Origin: Isoetes taiwanensis
Lineage: Eukaryota; Streptophyta; Lycopodiopsida; Isoetales; Isoetaceae
NCBI GenBank assembly: GCA_021234155.1
Contig: JAJEKV010000059.1
Coordinates: 9,089,414-9,153,413 of the forward strand
Length of the DNA stretch: 64,000 bases
Reading direction: 5' to 3'
In this document: one piece after another, positions 33,106-43,870 of the stretch
How the letters are laid out: each line of letters starts with the position of its first letter
How positions within the stretch are numbered: position 1 is the first letter of the stretch
Translations under genes and position numbers: made by a program
Notes under the pieces: generated by a model
The model's database searches: none
Told to the model about the DNA's origin: nothing
Seen by the model: the letters and a program-made list of their open reading frames with translations, nothing else

Positions 33106-34038
33106 TTAAGTGGCATTAAGTAAGGGTTGCTTCATGACAGCAGCAACGTCAACGAAGCCTGTAGGAGCGTCATCATCCCGATGGATGTCAAAACGCTGAA
33201 TGCGATTACAAGGTGCAAGATAAGGATCAAGCAAGGATGCCACAGCGTGATCTTGACTGAGACTCATATCACCCCAAGGATCAACATACTCGGGGTAGGC
33301 AGACAAAGGTAGACCGGGGGAGGGGGGGTTTGGACTTGATAAGTATGTTGAGATCCTTCAAATCACTATCAGAGTGATGGTTTAGCATGTTCAACAGAGA
33401 TCCATCATGGTATTCAATGTTCTATCATTGATGACAAGTTGATCATTAGCCCAGTAGTGAATGCTTTTAGCCTGGCAGAGAAAAGTTCGTCCAACCAGCA
33501 TTTTCATAATCACCTGGATCCTCGGCGGTTTTCCAAACACCAAATTCCAAAGGGAATTTGAGATCACCAATATTGACTTGAAGAATAGGAGTGACGCCTT
33601 GAGGTCGCGTGATGTGGTCATTGGCAAGCTTGATGTCATAAGGAGCACGATAAAGTTGAGTTATGCCCAATTGTCTCTGGAGTTTATTTGTGTGAGGTTG
33701 ACAGCACTACCTCCATCAATATGCACATGATTAATTTGTTGATTCTCAATAGTTGCATGAACCGTGGGCGTAGAAATGGCTACTGCACCAACAAGAACTG
33801 TGGGCAGTGGCAACTTTTCCTTGAGGGCAGGACATAGCTTTAGAATAGTAGAGAGACTGAGTGGAATCTTGATTTTGGCAAGCTCTTCTTGTAGCTCCAA
33901 TGGAACATGAGAAAAGGGATCGGTAGGATCCAATGGTGCGGGTGCCTGAGGCATCGACACAGAAACTTCCTTTAGGAGTTCCACTTCAACATCAATGTTG
34001 GGATACGACTGAGTACGTGAGGGGGTCTTAGACGTCAA
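33106..34038 (-). pseudogene. el4 protease region
   Basis: The frame 33661-34038 ends with VHIDGGSAVNL, the aspartic protease active-site strand (compare VDGGAGVNI of el2). The following frame (33391-33670) contains GRTFLCQAKSIHYWANDQL, matching the ILLGRPWLRASKAIHDWS stretch of el2. Stops and frame changes separate the pieces. Confidence 0.7.
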
Positions 34039-34047
34039 AGGTGTATC

Positions 34048-35822
34048 CTAGCGTTGTTGAGCGCGTGTGGTGTCATGAACATTAGCTAATATGCACCCTT
34101 CGGCAGCTTGCATAAGCTTGAGAATATTTTGGCGAACTGTGGGCATGATATGAGGCATGAGCTTGTCAAGATCCGGGTCGAAATGGACCGTCTTTTGTAT
34201 CGCATGAGGAATAGTGTCGACAGCAAAAGTAGGCTGCATGTCCTAGGGCGTGAGCGTCAAGGGGCGTGTGCCTAGGTGATGGCGTGAGACCAGACCGACC
34301 TAGTTGGATTGTTGAACTCGAGGATTGAGGGCTTGATAGATTTCTTCTTGAGTATATTGATCGGGGCTACAGATGGAGACGATTGTTAGGGTCGCTGTTG
34401 TTGAGGCGTGCGAGGTAGTTTCTTCAGCGTGGAACTTGGGCCCCGTTTGCCGTTGGCAACCCAAAGTTGATAGGCAGTGGGGCGGACTGAGGTAGTTTGA
34501 TTCGTTCCAGGAAGTTGTACTTAGACTTGAGGAAGTTGTGGGCACGTTGTGGTGGTGTGACCCCATTCTTGACAATGATGGCATCGAGCTTTGGATGGAT
34601 CAAAAGGAATGTATGAGGTTTGACCTCATGATGGCTGAGGTTGTTGAAATTGTGGATATTGCTGTTGCTGTGGATATTGCTGCGGGATGAGAGCCATGCA
34701 TTCTTCAGTAGCATGATTGCATATGTTGCAACGTTTGCAATGAGGAAACACCATTAGTGAAATTGCATTCATTGGACATGTGGCCTTGATACTTACAAAT
34801 ATAACATCAAATTTGACTGCGTTGTAATGGAATAGACAGATGAGGTTGAACTGTATTTTGTGGAACAATAACAGGAGGAATGAAAGGAAGATCGGTGAGA
34901 CGAACGCCACGGGAAGATACACTGATAGAATGGTTGACCAACTCGATAGCCTGGTCCAACGTCTTGGGGCGCAAGTACTCAGCCATAAGACGAATAGCTG
35001 GAGGAAGGCTCTATAGAAACCAAACCAAGATCTGACTATGCGTGAGGTATTCTTTGAGCTTGCTAACCAAGATATAGAGACGATTAGCAAAATCACCGGC
35101 AGACTCCGTGGGTTGTTGTTGAAGGTCATTGAGTTGCTTAAGAAGCTATTGATCATCATCTGTGGTACCATAATGTGATAGGAAGGCAGTCTTCGTTTCT
35201 TGTCAGTTCTGTTTCCAATGACCTTCATTGGCCATGAGCCATTGATGAGGGGCGCCATACAAGTGGTGGAGAAAATATGAAACTTGAGTTGTAGCTGAGA
35301 GTGGCCATTCAAGATAGCCAGAGCTTCGAATTCCTCCATATATGCTTGAGCACTTTGATCAAGGATGGGCTTCCCCTTTGCATTCCCAAAAATCAGATAG
35401 GTAAGCTTGAGATTGTGGACAGACAGGACAGGAACTTGCGTATAAATTGGTGGAGCATAAGAAGGAACATAACTCTGAGGCACAGTCGTGGGCTGAGAGC
35501 AAGTTATTTCCGTGGGGGCTGTGAAACCAGGAGGTCATGCGGGGGGGAGGGGGGCACCATTTGGCAATATCCCGTAAGTGCCATCCTCAGTCAGTTTGAG
35601 ATCACCAATATTGTAAACTAGAACAGGAAGTTGAAAATATGGAGAAGACTGAAATTCTTGAATATGATTGGGACCAAAAGACACTTGAGGGTAGCCCAGA
35701 CCATGCTGTGGAGAAGAGGGCTGGGAAGGCAATGGTGTTGGTCCAGAAGGAATGTGGATGTAAGTGCTTTCCGGCATTTGAAAATAATGAGGAGTATGAT
35801 GCACAGGATTGTGATGTGGCAA
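34048..35822 (-). pseudogene. el4 gag
   Basis: The N-terminal piece (35535-35822) is proline- and histidine-rich. It is followed by a capsid piece (34980-35483) with QSAQAYMEEFEALAILNGHS, corresponding to the el2 gag stretch YQAKTHIKQFENISSLNGQD. Downstream frames (34300-34714) are glutamine- and histidine-rich, and a possible zinc-knuckle remnant reads CNICNHATEEC. Frames are broken at several points. Confidence 0.65.
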
Positions 35823-36109
35823 CTATAGTTGGGAACAGTGTTTGCAAGCAGGGGGAGACCCCGACCAGGAGCAAACACGAGGGGTGGGCAGTGCAGACTG
35901 AGCACGCGAGCGAAAACAGCCACCTTCAATATCATAATCAGCATCATGCGCGCTGATGGCTATTCAATCGAGTCGCAGTTTGGCTGAGAAGCTCATTCTG
36001 AGTAAAGGTACGAACATACATCTTCAAGTGGGAACAGAAGAATTAAGATCCGGCAGTGACGACAGTCTTTAGGGTCTGGGTTTGGAATCGCCTGCAAGAC
36101 ATCCCTCTG

Positions 36110-36632
36110 TGAGGACCCTTGGATCAAGCAGACAAATCCTAGCAGAGTGTCACGCGAGATTTTGCAAGAGATCAGAACAGGAAAAAAAATAAAACAGAAA
36201 CATAAAGAGACTATATGCCAAGATAAGGCTCCTTGAATATCAATAAGAGGACATGAACTCTCGTCAAGCGAGAAGAACGAAAGGAGACAACACTAAACCT
36301 CGTCTAAAAACTTGGGATGTATCTCTACTGATATATATAGTAGGCCTTGAGCCCAGAATAGATAGATGGCAGATCTCGCTCACCAACTCCTGGATCATAT
36401 GCATGATTTAAGGGAATCTTGCAGTGCCATCATTAGTGCCTGGAATCCTGCTAAATTAGGGTCGAACTCCCTGGAGGCCGTCATTTATCTTGTCTAGCCC
36501 TCTTCTTTAACGGAGGCGTGGACTTCTGCACGGGGAGGGCGTGGGCTTGCTACCTGACGCTTGACCTTGTCCCTTGTCTCTGCCCTTCGTGGTCTTCAGG
36601 AATAGTCATGTGCTTGGTTGCACAGGATAACA
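36110..36632 (-). repeat. el4 5' LTR
   Basis: This 523-bp partner of 29527-30061 runs TGAGGACCC to GATAACA. It differs by many substitutions and short gaps, so el4 is much older than el2 and el3. No convincing primer binding site is seen next to it. Confidence 0.87.
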
Positions 36633-37972
36633 GCTCCTACCCAATCTTAGACTCGTAAGGGAAGTCGACTGACGGCTGGGCCTCAAGATAGAGCAGATTA
36701 AATATGACAATGGCAGGGTTGGCTATAGACGATGGCTAGGGTTGATCATTCCATCAGCCCCTCTGTACATGACATGACTATAACCTACCGGATATGTAAT
36801 CCCATGGTATCACCCATCGGACTACTCCAGGTTGCATCTCCCCCGTCCTTTGAGGTAGGAAGGGTTGCATCTCCCCGTCCGAGGTCTAGTGGCTCCATGG
36901 GCAGCTAGAGAATTGTGGTGACACATGATTCTTACCCGACTGAACTCCCCAAAACAAGAGCCAGGCTGACACTAGCAACTCTTGAGAGTCGTATGGCTTA
37001 CATCATTGACCCAGAAGTGTCTGGACCATACCCGCCCCACACAAAATGACCGACTATAGGCCTAGTCCGCTATGCATTCCCAAAGAGTCAAGGCCATCGT
37101 GGTCCTCCTCCCGCTTTGCCACTAGCCTCAAGTGTATGATGCTAAGTCACTCCATAGCCCCCTGTGAGTTTGGATGGGTTCCTATGCACAAAAAGATGTA
37201 ATAGGAACTAAGGGGTATAGACTTAGAGCATCATCTAGATAATGGCCACTAGTTCTCTACGCCCCTTCCCAATACACAAGAGGTGCAAACATAAGATCAA
37301 CCATCATCGTACATCATCATAATCATGATAAATAATAAAGATATCTAATCTACACACATGAATCTATTTGCTTATTAGAGTTCCTTGATTAGGATTTGAA
37401 ACCTAGACTGGGGGTTCTAGGAAGGCTCTACTAGTAAGATAAGGTACTAGCTCATCTGGAATCCTAGGTTTCAGATAATCTACCTACGAAGCCAGTCTGA
37501 ATACCTGCTCCGGACGAACTTCCTCCAACTTTTGGGGTTTCCATGACTTGCTGATGAGTCAGATGGTTCTTCATCCTTCTGATGAGCGCACTACCTTGGG
37601 GCTGTCGATCTAAGCTACATTGCAATGAGTGGTATATTCGAAACAGAGTTCCGAACGAAGAACAGGTCTCAAGGCAGGTGGAGCCAAAAAGTGGCATAGG
37701 ATTAGGGTTACTGTTAGGGTTAGGCTACTTATAGGTTATGGTTACATGTCACTGCCACATGGCTCCAAAGGGGCTTCCATGTGGCAGCCCCCAAAGGGTA
37801 AGGCCATGTGGAAATGACCTTAAGCCTAAGGTTGGCTAAGTTATATAGATAACTTGGCCATGCTCACTTTTCCACCTACTATAGTGTACAAGGCTATAAT
37901 AGTAGACTTCTACTTTAACGCGGGCCCGTAAATATAATGTGATAATGGCATATATTTTAGGGGAACATCACA
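36633..37972 (-). repeat. el6 LTR, right part
   Basis: It continues the LTR begun at 29208 and ends GAACATCACA, matching the CGTCACA end of el3. About 36975-37972 matches 58761-59711 closely. It includes GTTAGGGTTAGG, which is incidental. On the right it is followed by the family's 3' non-coding region, so el6 is in the minus orientation and this is its 3' LTR. Confidence 0.8.
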
Positions 37973-38688
37973 TTCTCCCTCCTTAGGATAATGTTGTCCT
38001 CACCATTACGCTAAGATGACGAACCGGCAACAACCTTGCAATTCACAATCATGAATATAAAGACTTAACTTTATTGAAAGGATCAACTTCCCATTATTCA
38101 CTTAGTACGTAATTATAAGGCTATATTTATACTTATACAAAAATTATATAGCCGTCACAAGTATTACTATCAAAATTGTACATATAACATTATCACAATC
38201 AATAAGTTTTAGGAGTTCATAGTTAAGTCTAAAATCTATGACTCCTGTCTTCTCGTAACGTGCTTCTTCCTTCATGCTCCCATTCATTAGCCTGCACAAC
38301 TAGCATATTGCGTTAGTTTAGTTAATAAGTTTGTGTTTTTAGGCAGTGTTGTTTCCGACGGCTACAGTAACTTTCAAGTACTTAGCGTACCGTCTGGTAT
38401 GGTACGTAATAAAAAATGCATTGTTTTTGTGTCAAAACTTGTAGTTTTCAACACGAGTACAATAAGTCTTTTATAGGTATGGTACATATTTTATAGGTAT
38501 TCTATAGGTACTGTAAGTATTTTAAGTATTTTATAGGTATGGTACGTATTTTATAGGTACGGTACCAACATCTTTTAACATACTATTTTTTTTTTTCGCT
38601 ACGTTAAGAACTCAGAGGTGCGTTATGAGGTATGATACGTAAAATACTTATAGTAATCGCATATGTATGGTAAGTATCGTAACAATCG
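37973..38688 (-). other. el6 3' non-coding region, then AT-rich tandem repeats
   Basis: 37973-38330 resembles the stretch next to the el3 3' LTR (15132-15540). About 38455-38580 is a degenerate tandem array of TTTATAGGTATGGTACGTA-like units of 18-25 bp. No gene is seen. el6 is then interrupted by el5. Confidence 0.6.
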
Positions 38689-40350
38689 GTGGACGTTTCC
38701 AAAGACAAAGATAATGGTCCCCGTGATCGATAATCGATCGCCTCGCACGCCAGCACACGCCACCCGACCGACGTATACGCATCGACGCAGCCAGTGGGTA
38801 GCCCCTAGGGGGCAACTTGCTAGGTATGTGCATTTCTTATTAATGTGCACATGCACATTTATTAAGGTGCACACATTTCCATGTGAGCACATTTAGGTGC
38901 ACACATTTCCATGTGGGCCCATTTAGGTGCACACATTTCCATGTGGGCACATTTGGGTGCACACATTTCCATGTGGGCACATTTGGCCACCTAGCTATTA
39001 AAGGCAGTAGCCCATTCCCAATTATCCCACATGCCTAAAGGGGATAATTGGAAACCCTAGCCTAACCCCTTGCCTATTTAAGTAGGGAGAACCCTAACTT
39101 GCCCATTTTCGCTCCTAGGGTTTTAGAGCTCGCTTTGGCTGCCCCTGTGAGCCAAAACCGCCTCCCGTGACTTCCAAGAGAATTGCACCATTAGTTTCCC
39201 TTGATTCGAAAGCAGCTCAAAGAGGATGGTCAAACTCAAAGTGTCGAGGAGCAACCCAAGGATCAGATTTTAGTCAATTTAATAGCTTAAACCATCTTCC
39301 AAATATAGAATCAAAGAGGTTTAGCCTATTAAATTGCCCATAGTAGCCATCTAGGTTCTCGATCCAGACACTAACTAAAGAACCTAACTCTATGATATAG
39401 ATTAGATCTAGTTCTTTAGTTCTTCCGCGATGTATATGGATGATGTATCTCTGTGAACTCCTTTGTATTGGGAAGGGGGGTAGAGGCCCTAAAGCTTGGT
39501 AGTTGATGCTCCTAGAAGTAACCTCTCTAGCACACTATAGATTCGGCCTGTGTACAACAACCACACACCCGGGTTGTGGGTGAAGGGGCCGACCGCTAAG
39601 AAGGAGATTCGTGTTCTCGACTCTTGAACCATCCTCCGTGTGTAAAGTCTACCGGGATCATTGTGACTAGGTCCAATGGCTTGCCACCGAAAGCGGGCAA
39701 GGCATGGGATCGACACCCGCGAAGTGGTGTTCATGACTTTCCAAAGGGGTTCGGGCCAATAAGGGCAAGGGGTTTCTAGTCACCTTGAGTCGCGATGTAG
39801 ATCTCCTCAAGGGAGTGATCCCTACCGCCCCATCGAAACCGAGGAGATGCAACCCGTGAATAGCCCCTCTCGCTATGCATCCGGGCCATACACAGTCCCA
39901 ACACTCTTCAACCTACTCGCAGTGTGCACAGGGAGGGCCGGATGGAGTGGACAACCCAATGCCATGTTCTTATGCCAGCCAAATCCATTGTCATGATTCT
40001 GTCTGCAATGAACTCTGGAGACCCAAGCTTGTCAGTCCATCCCTGTGTCTGAGCCTTGGGTAGGATTCCCTATGTGATGTGCTGATCTTTGTCTATGCAG
40101 ATATGTGGTGAACCATCCTTCGTGATGGTCATGTGATGTTGATGTATGTACTACTGACATGTATGTTTACGCTTCCGCAGCTAGGTAGGCCCTGAGGGAG
40201 ACGGGGTAAAATGACCCCTTCACTCTTCCCATTGAACTGGCCACTTGCCAAAGGTCATGTGGAGGGCCCTCAGACGATGGAGCTGGTATGGGGATGAACT
40301 CCTCGCTTGTATACCTGGTGAGTGCACCGTGATGCAGTAGGGACGCCACA
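38689..40350 (+). repeat. el5 5' LTR
   Basis: This 1.66-kb stretch is the reverse-oriented counterpart of the el3 LTR: GGGGCAACTTGC, a four-copy array of GTGCACACATTTCCATGTGG units (38862-38985), CCTATTTAAG as TATA-like box (39075-39082), TAGATTCGGCCTGTG, and the end GACGCCACA. It is clearly diverged from el3 in sequence but nearly equal in length. Confidence 0.85.
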
Positions 40351-40556
40351 AAGGATATCGTGAGCAATGTTCTTGGAGACCAAGAGCAAAGCACTGACCA
40401 TGCTCCCAGTAGTACTAACTTGATAGGAATCTCAAACCTCGAAAAGTGGGAAATTTTTTCCTCATTTTTGTAGTTTATGCTAAGCTAGTAACAGTTAAGT
40501 GAATTGGAACATAATAAGACTAAAAATAATGAGCCAAAACCTTCTCAGGCAAGGTG

Positions 40557-40623
40557 GTCTCACACGTCGCGCCTGGCCAAAGAACTAAACTTTAGTTTTT
40601 GAGCAGGGCGCTACCTGTGAGAC
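40557..40623. repeat. 67-bp palindrome h1 (el5)
   Basis: Outer arms are GTCTCACACGTCGCGCCTGG and GCGCTACCTGTGAGAC; inner arms are AACTAAA and TTTAGTT. It has the same outer ends and length as in el3, but the inner stem is different and still pairs. Confidence 0.92.
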
Positions 40624-40682
40624 ACTGAGCCGTAATATGATAAGACAGTTTAAATCACTGAAATTAGTCAAGAATGTACAAT

Positions 40683-40749
40683 GTCTCACAGCTCGCGCCT
40701 GGTCAAAGAACTGAACTTTAGTTCTTGAACGAGGCGCTACCTGTGAGAC
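40683..40749. repeat. 67-bp palindrome h2 (el5)
   Basis: Outer arms GTCTCACAGCTCGCGCCTGG and GAGGCGCTACCTGTGAGAC; inner AAGAACTGAA and TTTAGTTCTT. With h3 it forms a tandem repeat with a spacing of 102 bp. Confidence 0.92.
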
Positions 40750-40784
40750 ATTAAGGATACTGAAATTAGTCAGAAATGTGCAAT

Positions 40785-40838
40785 GTCTCACAGCTCGCGC
40801 CTGGTCAAGGAACTGAACTTTAGTTCTTGAACGAGGCG
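40785..40838. repeat. Truncated palindrome h3 (el5), fused to the H3-like gene
   Basis: Identical in layout to h2 up to GAACGAGGCG; the final CTACCTGTGAGAC is missing. The sequence passes directly into TACATGAAGAAGTGG, the H3-like coding sequence. A deletion joined the hairpin to the gene and removed the long N-terminal part present in el3. Confidence 0.85.
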
Positions 40839-40841
40839 TAC

Positions 40842-41279
40842 ATGAAGAAGTGGGAGGCTTACAACTCCTACTATCAGGAGAACAGGGGACGGACTATCGA
40901 GGGGGGACATCCAACGAAGAGCCAGACACTAAGGCCGCCACCACCAAAGCCCAAGGCCCCTAAGAAGCCAGCCAAGAAGAAGCCCAGCAGGAAGGAGACC
41001 GAGAGAAGAGCACTAAGAGAGATTAGACACTTCCAGCGCAGTTACGGCCTCCTAATTCCCCGTGCCCCCTTTGCTCATTTAGTTAGAGAAGTCATGCAGG
41101 ACTTCAACACTGGCATGAGGGTCACAGACGAGATGCTGCTGGCACTGCAGGAAGCGGCGGAGCAGAGAATAGTGCAACATTTTGAAGACTCGACGGCTTG
41201 CACTGTTCATGCGAAGCGAGTAACCCTCATGAGGAAGGACATGCAATTAGCTAATTTAATTAAGGGAGATCCCCAATAG
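40842..41279 (+). CDS. el5 histone H3-like protein (CENH3-like histone fold)
   Basis: It has 145 codons from ATG at 40842 to TAG at 41277-41279; the open frame extends upstream to a TTG at 40827 in the truncated palindrome. Residues 1-12 (MKKWEAYNSYYQ) match el3. A proline/lysine linker (about 30-58) precedes a full histone fold: ALREIRHFQ (alpha-N), LLIPRAPFAHLVREVMQDF (alpha-1), LALQEAAEQRIVQHFED (alpha-2), [15 protein letters not shown] (loop 2 and alpha-3). The Cys, His and Asp of the H3-H3' four-helix interface are kept (C110, H113 and D123 in H3 numbering). REIRHFQ, LLIP and VTLMRKD resemble plant CENH3 rather than canonical H3 (VTIMPKD), yet loop 1 has canonical length. The expected role is nucleosome assembly; function inside an element is unknown. 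Canonical tail residues are missing in this copy. Confidence 0.9.
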   Translation: MKKWEAYNSYYQENRGRTIEGGHPTKSQTLRPPPPKPKAPKKPAKKKPSRKETERRALREIRHFQRSYGLLIPRAPFAHLVREVMQDFNTGMRVTDEMLLALQEAAEQRIVQHFEDSTACTVHAKRVTLMRKDMQLANLIKGDPQ

Positions 41280-41423
41280 ATATGTTGTAAATAATCAATA
41301 ATTTTGTTAATACAAGATAATTTTGAGTAGTTTATGTGTCAAATCTTACTTAATTAGGACGAGTTAGCAAGTAGTAGTTTTTATTTTAGTAAAATAGGAC
41401 ATTTTCAGACCAAAAAGTGTGAT
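41280..41423 (+). other. el5 spacer after the H3-like gene
   Basis: AT-rich 3' untranslated sequence between the H3-like stop and palindrome h4. Nothing else is seen in it. Confidence 0.6.
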
Positions 41424-41490
41424 GTCTCACACGTCGCGCCTGGTCAAGAAACTAAAGTTTAGTTTTTGAACGAGGCGCTACCTGTGAGAC
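41424..41490. repeat. 67-bp palindrome h4 (el5)
   Basis: Outer arms GTCTCACACGTCGCGCCTGG and GAGGCGCTACCTGTGAGAC; inner AAACTAAA and TTTAGTTTTT. It lies 145 bp after the H3-like stop, the same distance as palindrome b in el3. Confidence 0.92.
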
Positions 41491-41638
41491 CTTCATACCT
41501 AGACCATGTCCAAACTAGACCAAAACACCTCCAAATTGACGCGTCTAAGGGGTCCATTCTGCCTAACTCGATGAGACTAGCATGATTTGACCCTTAGATC
41601 ACCCACATTGGACAAGTTTAACCCAATTTAGAGCCAAT

Positions 41639-41705
41639 GTCTCACACGTCGCGCCTGGTCAAGAAACTAAAGTCCAGCTTTTGAACGAGGCGCTACCTGT
41701 GAGAC
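41639..41705. repeat. 67-bp palindrome h5 (el5)
   Basis: Same family and length as h4. The inner arms (AAACTAAAGTCC / AGCTTTTG) have begun to decay. Spacing from h4 (about 215 bp start to start) is close to the spacing of a and b in el3 (about 199 bp). Confidence 0.9.
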
Positions 41706-41989
41706 CTCCAAACTTTGAACTTCCATAACTTGAGCTACAGAGCTCCAAATTGCCTGAAATTTGTTGCAATAGGACCGTTAGACAGCCTAGAATCTATTTA
41801 TGATCTCAAATTAGGCTAGAAATGTCAAACTCCAGCTCAAAATGACCAAAATTGCTCAAACCCTTGAATTGTTTTTCCAAACTGTGCTTTATTTGTAAAT
41901 AGAAGCATACCCCATTAGTACCTCGCAAGTATTGCTCTCGGCTCGAAGCTGATACTTTACTCCTAGATAGAAGTTCTCAAGAACACCCC

Positions 41990-42289
41990 TTTGTTATAGT
42001 CATCTAGACCTCAGCATAGCAACCTAAGTCCAACTGTTGGTACATCACCTCTCGCCATGCCAAAGGCATAAACCTTGACCTAATTTTGTATCCTTCTAAT
42101 AGCCGCCACATTGACACCCCTATTGCCAGGATACCTAGAAAGGAGCTAGAGTCTAGAGCTGCCCAAGTCACTCCATGTGTAGAGATTGGACTCCCCCAAA
42201 CCAACTTTGCTAGGATCTTAGAGTATGCCTCAAATATCATGGAGGTTTTGCAAAACAAACCTCAATTCATGCCATACCACTTGTCCTAA
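41990..42289 (+). pseudogene. el5 gag-like ORF remnant
   Basis: The frame around 42086-42289 reads ELESRAAQVTPCVEIGLPQ and NIMEVLQNKPQFMPYHL, alignable with the el3 gag-like ORF (V.PC..., NI..L.NK...PY). It has the same position after the second palindrome pair. The start is not resolved and upstream codons include stops. It ends TAA at 42287-42289. Confidence 0.5.
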
Positions 42290-43870
42290 TGCCCATAGAC
42301 TTGTAGATTATAGATACGCCTCCAAAGAATGCCGCCGAGCCATCTTGCTTGCTTATAGAACCCAAAATCTTGTAGGAGAGCCCTTCAAGTAGACCCTTAG
42401 ACTCTAGAATATACGAAGCAGCTTTGGCACAGGCCGAGCCACGTAAGAGCTAGAGGCGCAACTTCTAGAAGATATCGAGGACCGAAAAGACAGAGCCAAG
42501 AGAGGGAAGCACAACGACAAATACCTCAACCGACAAACGAGGGAGAACAGACACCATCGCCTATCATCAATCTTCATCAAATGGGGGCTGGGAATATTTG
42601 GTAACCAACTAAGATCAAGAATTTTCTAGATGTCCACCTCCCACTACCACGCCCACGAGCTCACATCGAAAAGAGGATATCGACGCCTTCACCAAATCGA
42701 CGCGACACGAAGTTTCAAAATGGAAGAATGCAAGGCAGAAAATACAAAAAAGTGAAGACGTTAGACATCGATGCCGCTAGCATCACGAAGCTAGGGCCGA
42801 GGGCATAATCTTCCGTCGAGGAGAGAAGTCATGGCTACACAGAGCGATAGAAACCGGGAGGGAAGACCACCATGACCTTTGCAGCCCAGCAGCTCAATGT
42901 CATGCAACATCAACAAAAGGAGCAACCAAGCTTAGGCAACCACAAAGCACCTAAGGCTGACCCGGACGAAGCTTCCAAATTTCCCTTGCATTAGCAGGAG
43001 AAACTTTCATCGATTCCAAAAAGTAGGAGACCATGAGGGGAGGAGACGATATCGTGGAAGGAACATCTCCGACTTGAAGGCCTATATCAGCATTAGGGGC
43101 AAGATCAAGGAGGAGAATATTCTTCCAACAAGAATTCCGACCCGTAAACACCTAGAAACCAAAGGAAGGACGACCTTACCACGCCACCAAGGAGTACGAG
43201 ACTCGAATGGATAGGGACCCAAAGGATCGGAGGAGACGAATCTAGCCAAAGAGGTACAAATCACGCAAAGGCTTAATTAAAAAGGAGCTATGATAGGTGC
43301 AATGAAGATGATCACACTTCCGTGCACAAGAGAGGCACCTCTAATGGAGCAAAGCCCAAGCAATGTAAGTCGCGACTCGAAATTCAACCCGCTAAGGAAT
43401 GACAAGGCATGCCTACCCACCACGACATCTCGTGAGCTCAAGACATTCAAGAATGCCCGACCGCAATAGCCAGTGATCCTACTCAAGTAATCAACGACAC
43501 CGCGACATTGGCAACACTTGACGAACTTATGACACGAAAGTGGCCTCAACAATAGAAGGAGGAACCACCCGACATCAACGAAAGCCAACTAAGAAGGCAA
43601 CATCTCGACGACCATAGTTCCACCTTTGTGGTAATATAGGGTGATGCCCCTATAACACGGTATTAGATGGAGATGCACTTACGAAAAAGCACCGCGACGA
43701 GGAGATATGCCTTCAACAACTAGGTGATGGCTTCGCCAAAATTCTACCAAGAATTAGAAGAAAAGAAGTCGATCGCATTCTCCGACATGTGGGACATCAA
43801 ATGCCCAAGGTAGAAGCATTCGACAATCTTAACGACAAGGATAGCAACTGGCACCTTCGCAAAAAGGAGA
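42290..43870. other. Decayed A/G-rich sequence, possibly el5 internal
   Basis: No motif of protease, RT, RNase H or integrase is visible. Short open frames occur on both strands. The A/G-rich, Lys/Arg/Glu-coding texture on the plus strand suggests an old coding region with many indels. A similar texture appears at 55560-56840. Confidence 0.35.

Larger units (their letters stand above)
29527..36632 (-). mobile_element. el4: decayed Tat/Athila-like element without integrase
   Basis: The element is about 7.1 kb on the minus strand, with LTRs at 29527-30061 and 36110-36632. In transcript order it has gag (about 35820-34050), a protease region (34038-33106), RT (33066-32141), RNase H (32140-31592), the start of the integrase zinc-finger region, and then directly the extra ORF (about 31440-30070). 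The integrase zinc finger and DDE core are absent. RT lacks its YxDD. Many frames are broken. It inserted into the el6 LTR; the target duplication is unclear because the LTR edges are blurred by shared CCTCT bases. Confidence 0.85.
38689..42289 (+). mobile_element. el5: plus-strand H3-carrying element, 5' portion
   Basis: el5 has the same order as el3: 5' LTR, decayed initiator-Met primer site (about 40352-40367, then GAGCAATGTTCTTGG as in el3), palindromes, H3-like gene, two palindromes and gag-like ORF. The right edge given is where recognisable content stops. Decayed internal sequence may run on, and a chromodomain-end/3' region in the same orientation occurs at 58331-58745. No 3' LTR in the matching orientation is visible. 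Confidence 0.75.

Noticed and set aside
35639-35956. 105-codon plus-strand ORF in el4
   Set aside because: It is antisense to the el4 gag N-terminal frame, which has matching partners in the same element; no independent coding evidence.
37700-37730. TTAGGG-like runs (also near 59450), possible interstitial telomere
   Set aside because: Only two or three units inside LTR copies, and plant telomeres are TTTAGGG; they are part of the LTR sequence.
40842-41279. Ordinary host histone H3 or CENH3 gene that happens to lie near repeats
   Set aside because: A second copy occupies the same place inside an element with both LTRs, and both share palindromes and a non-histone KWEAYN.YYQE segment.
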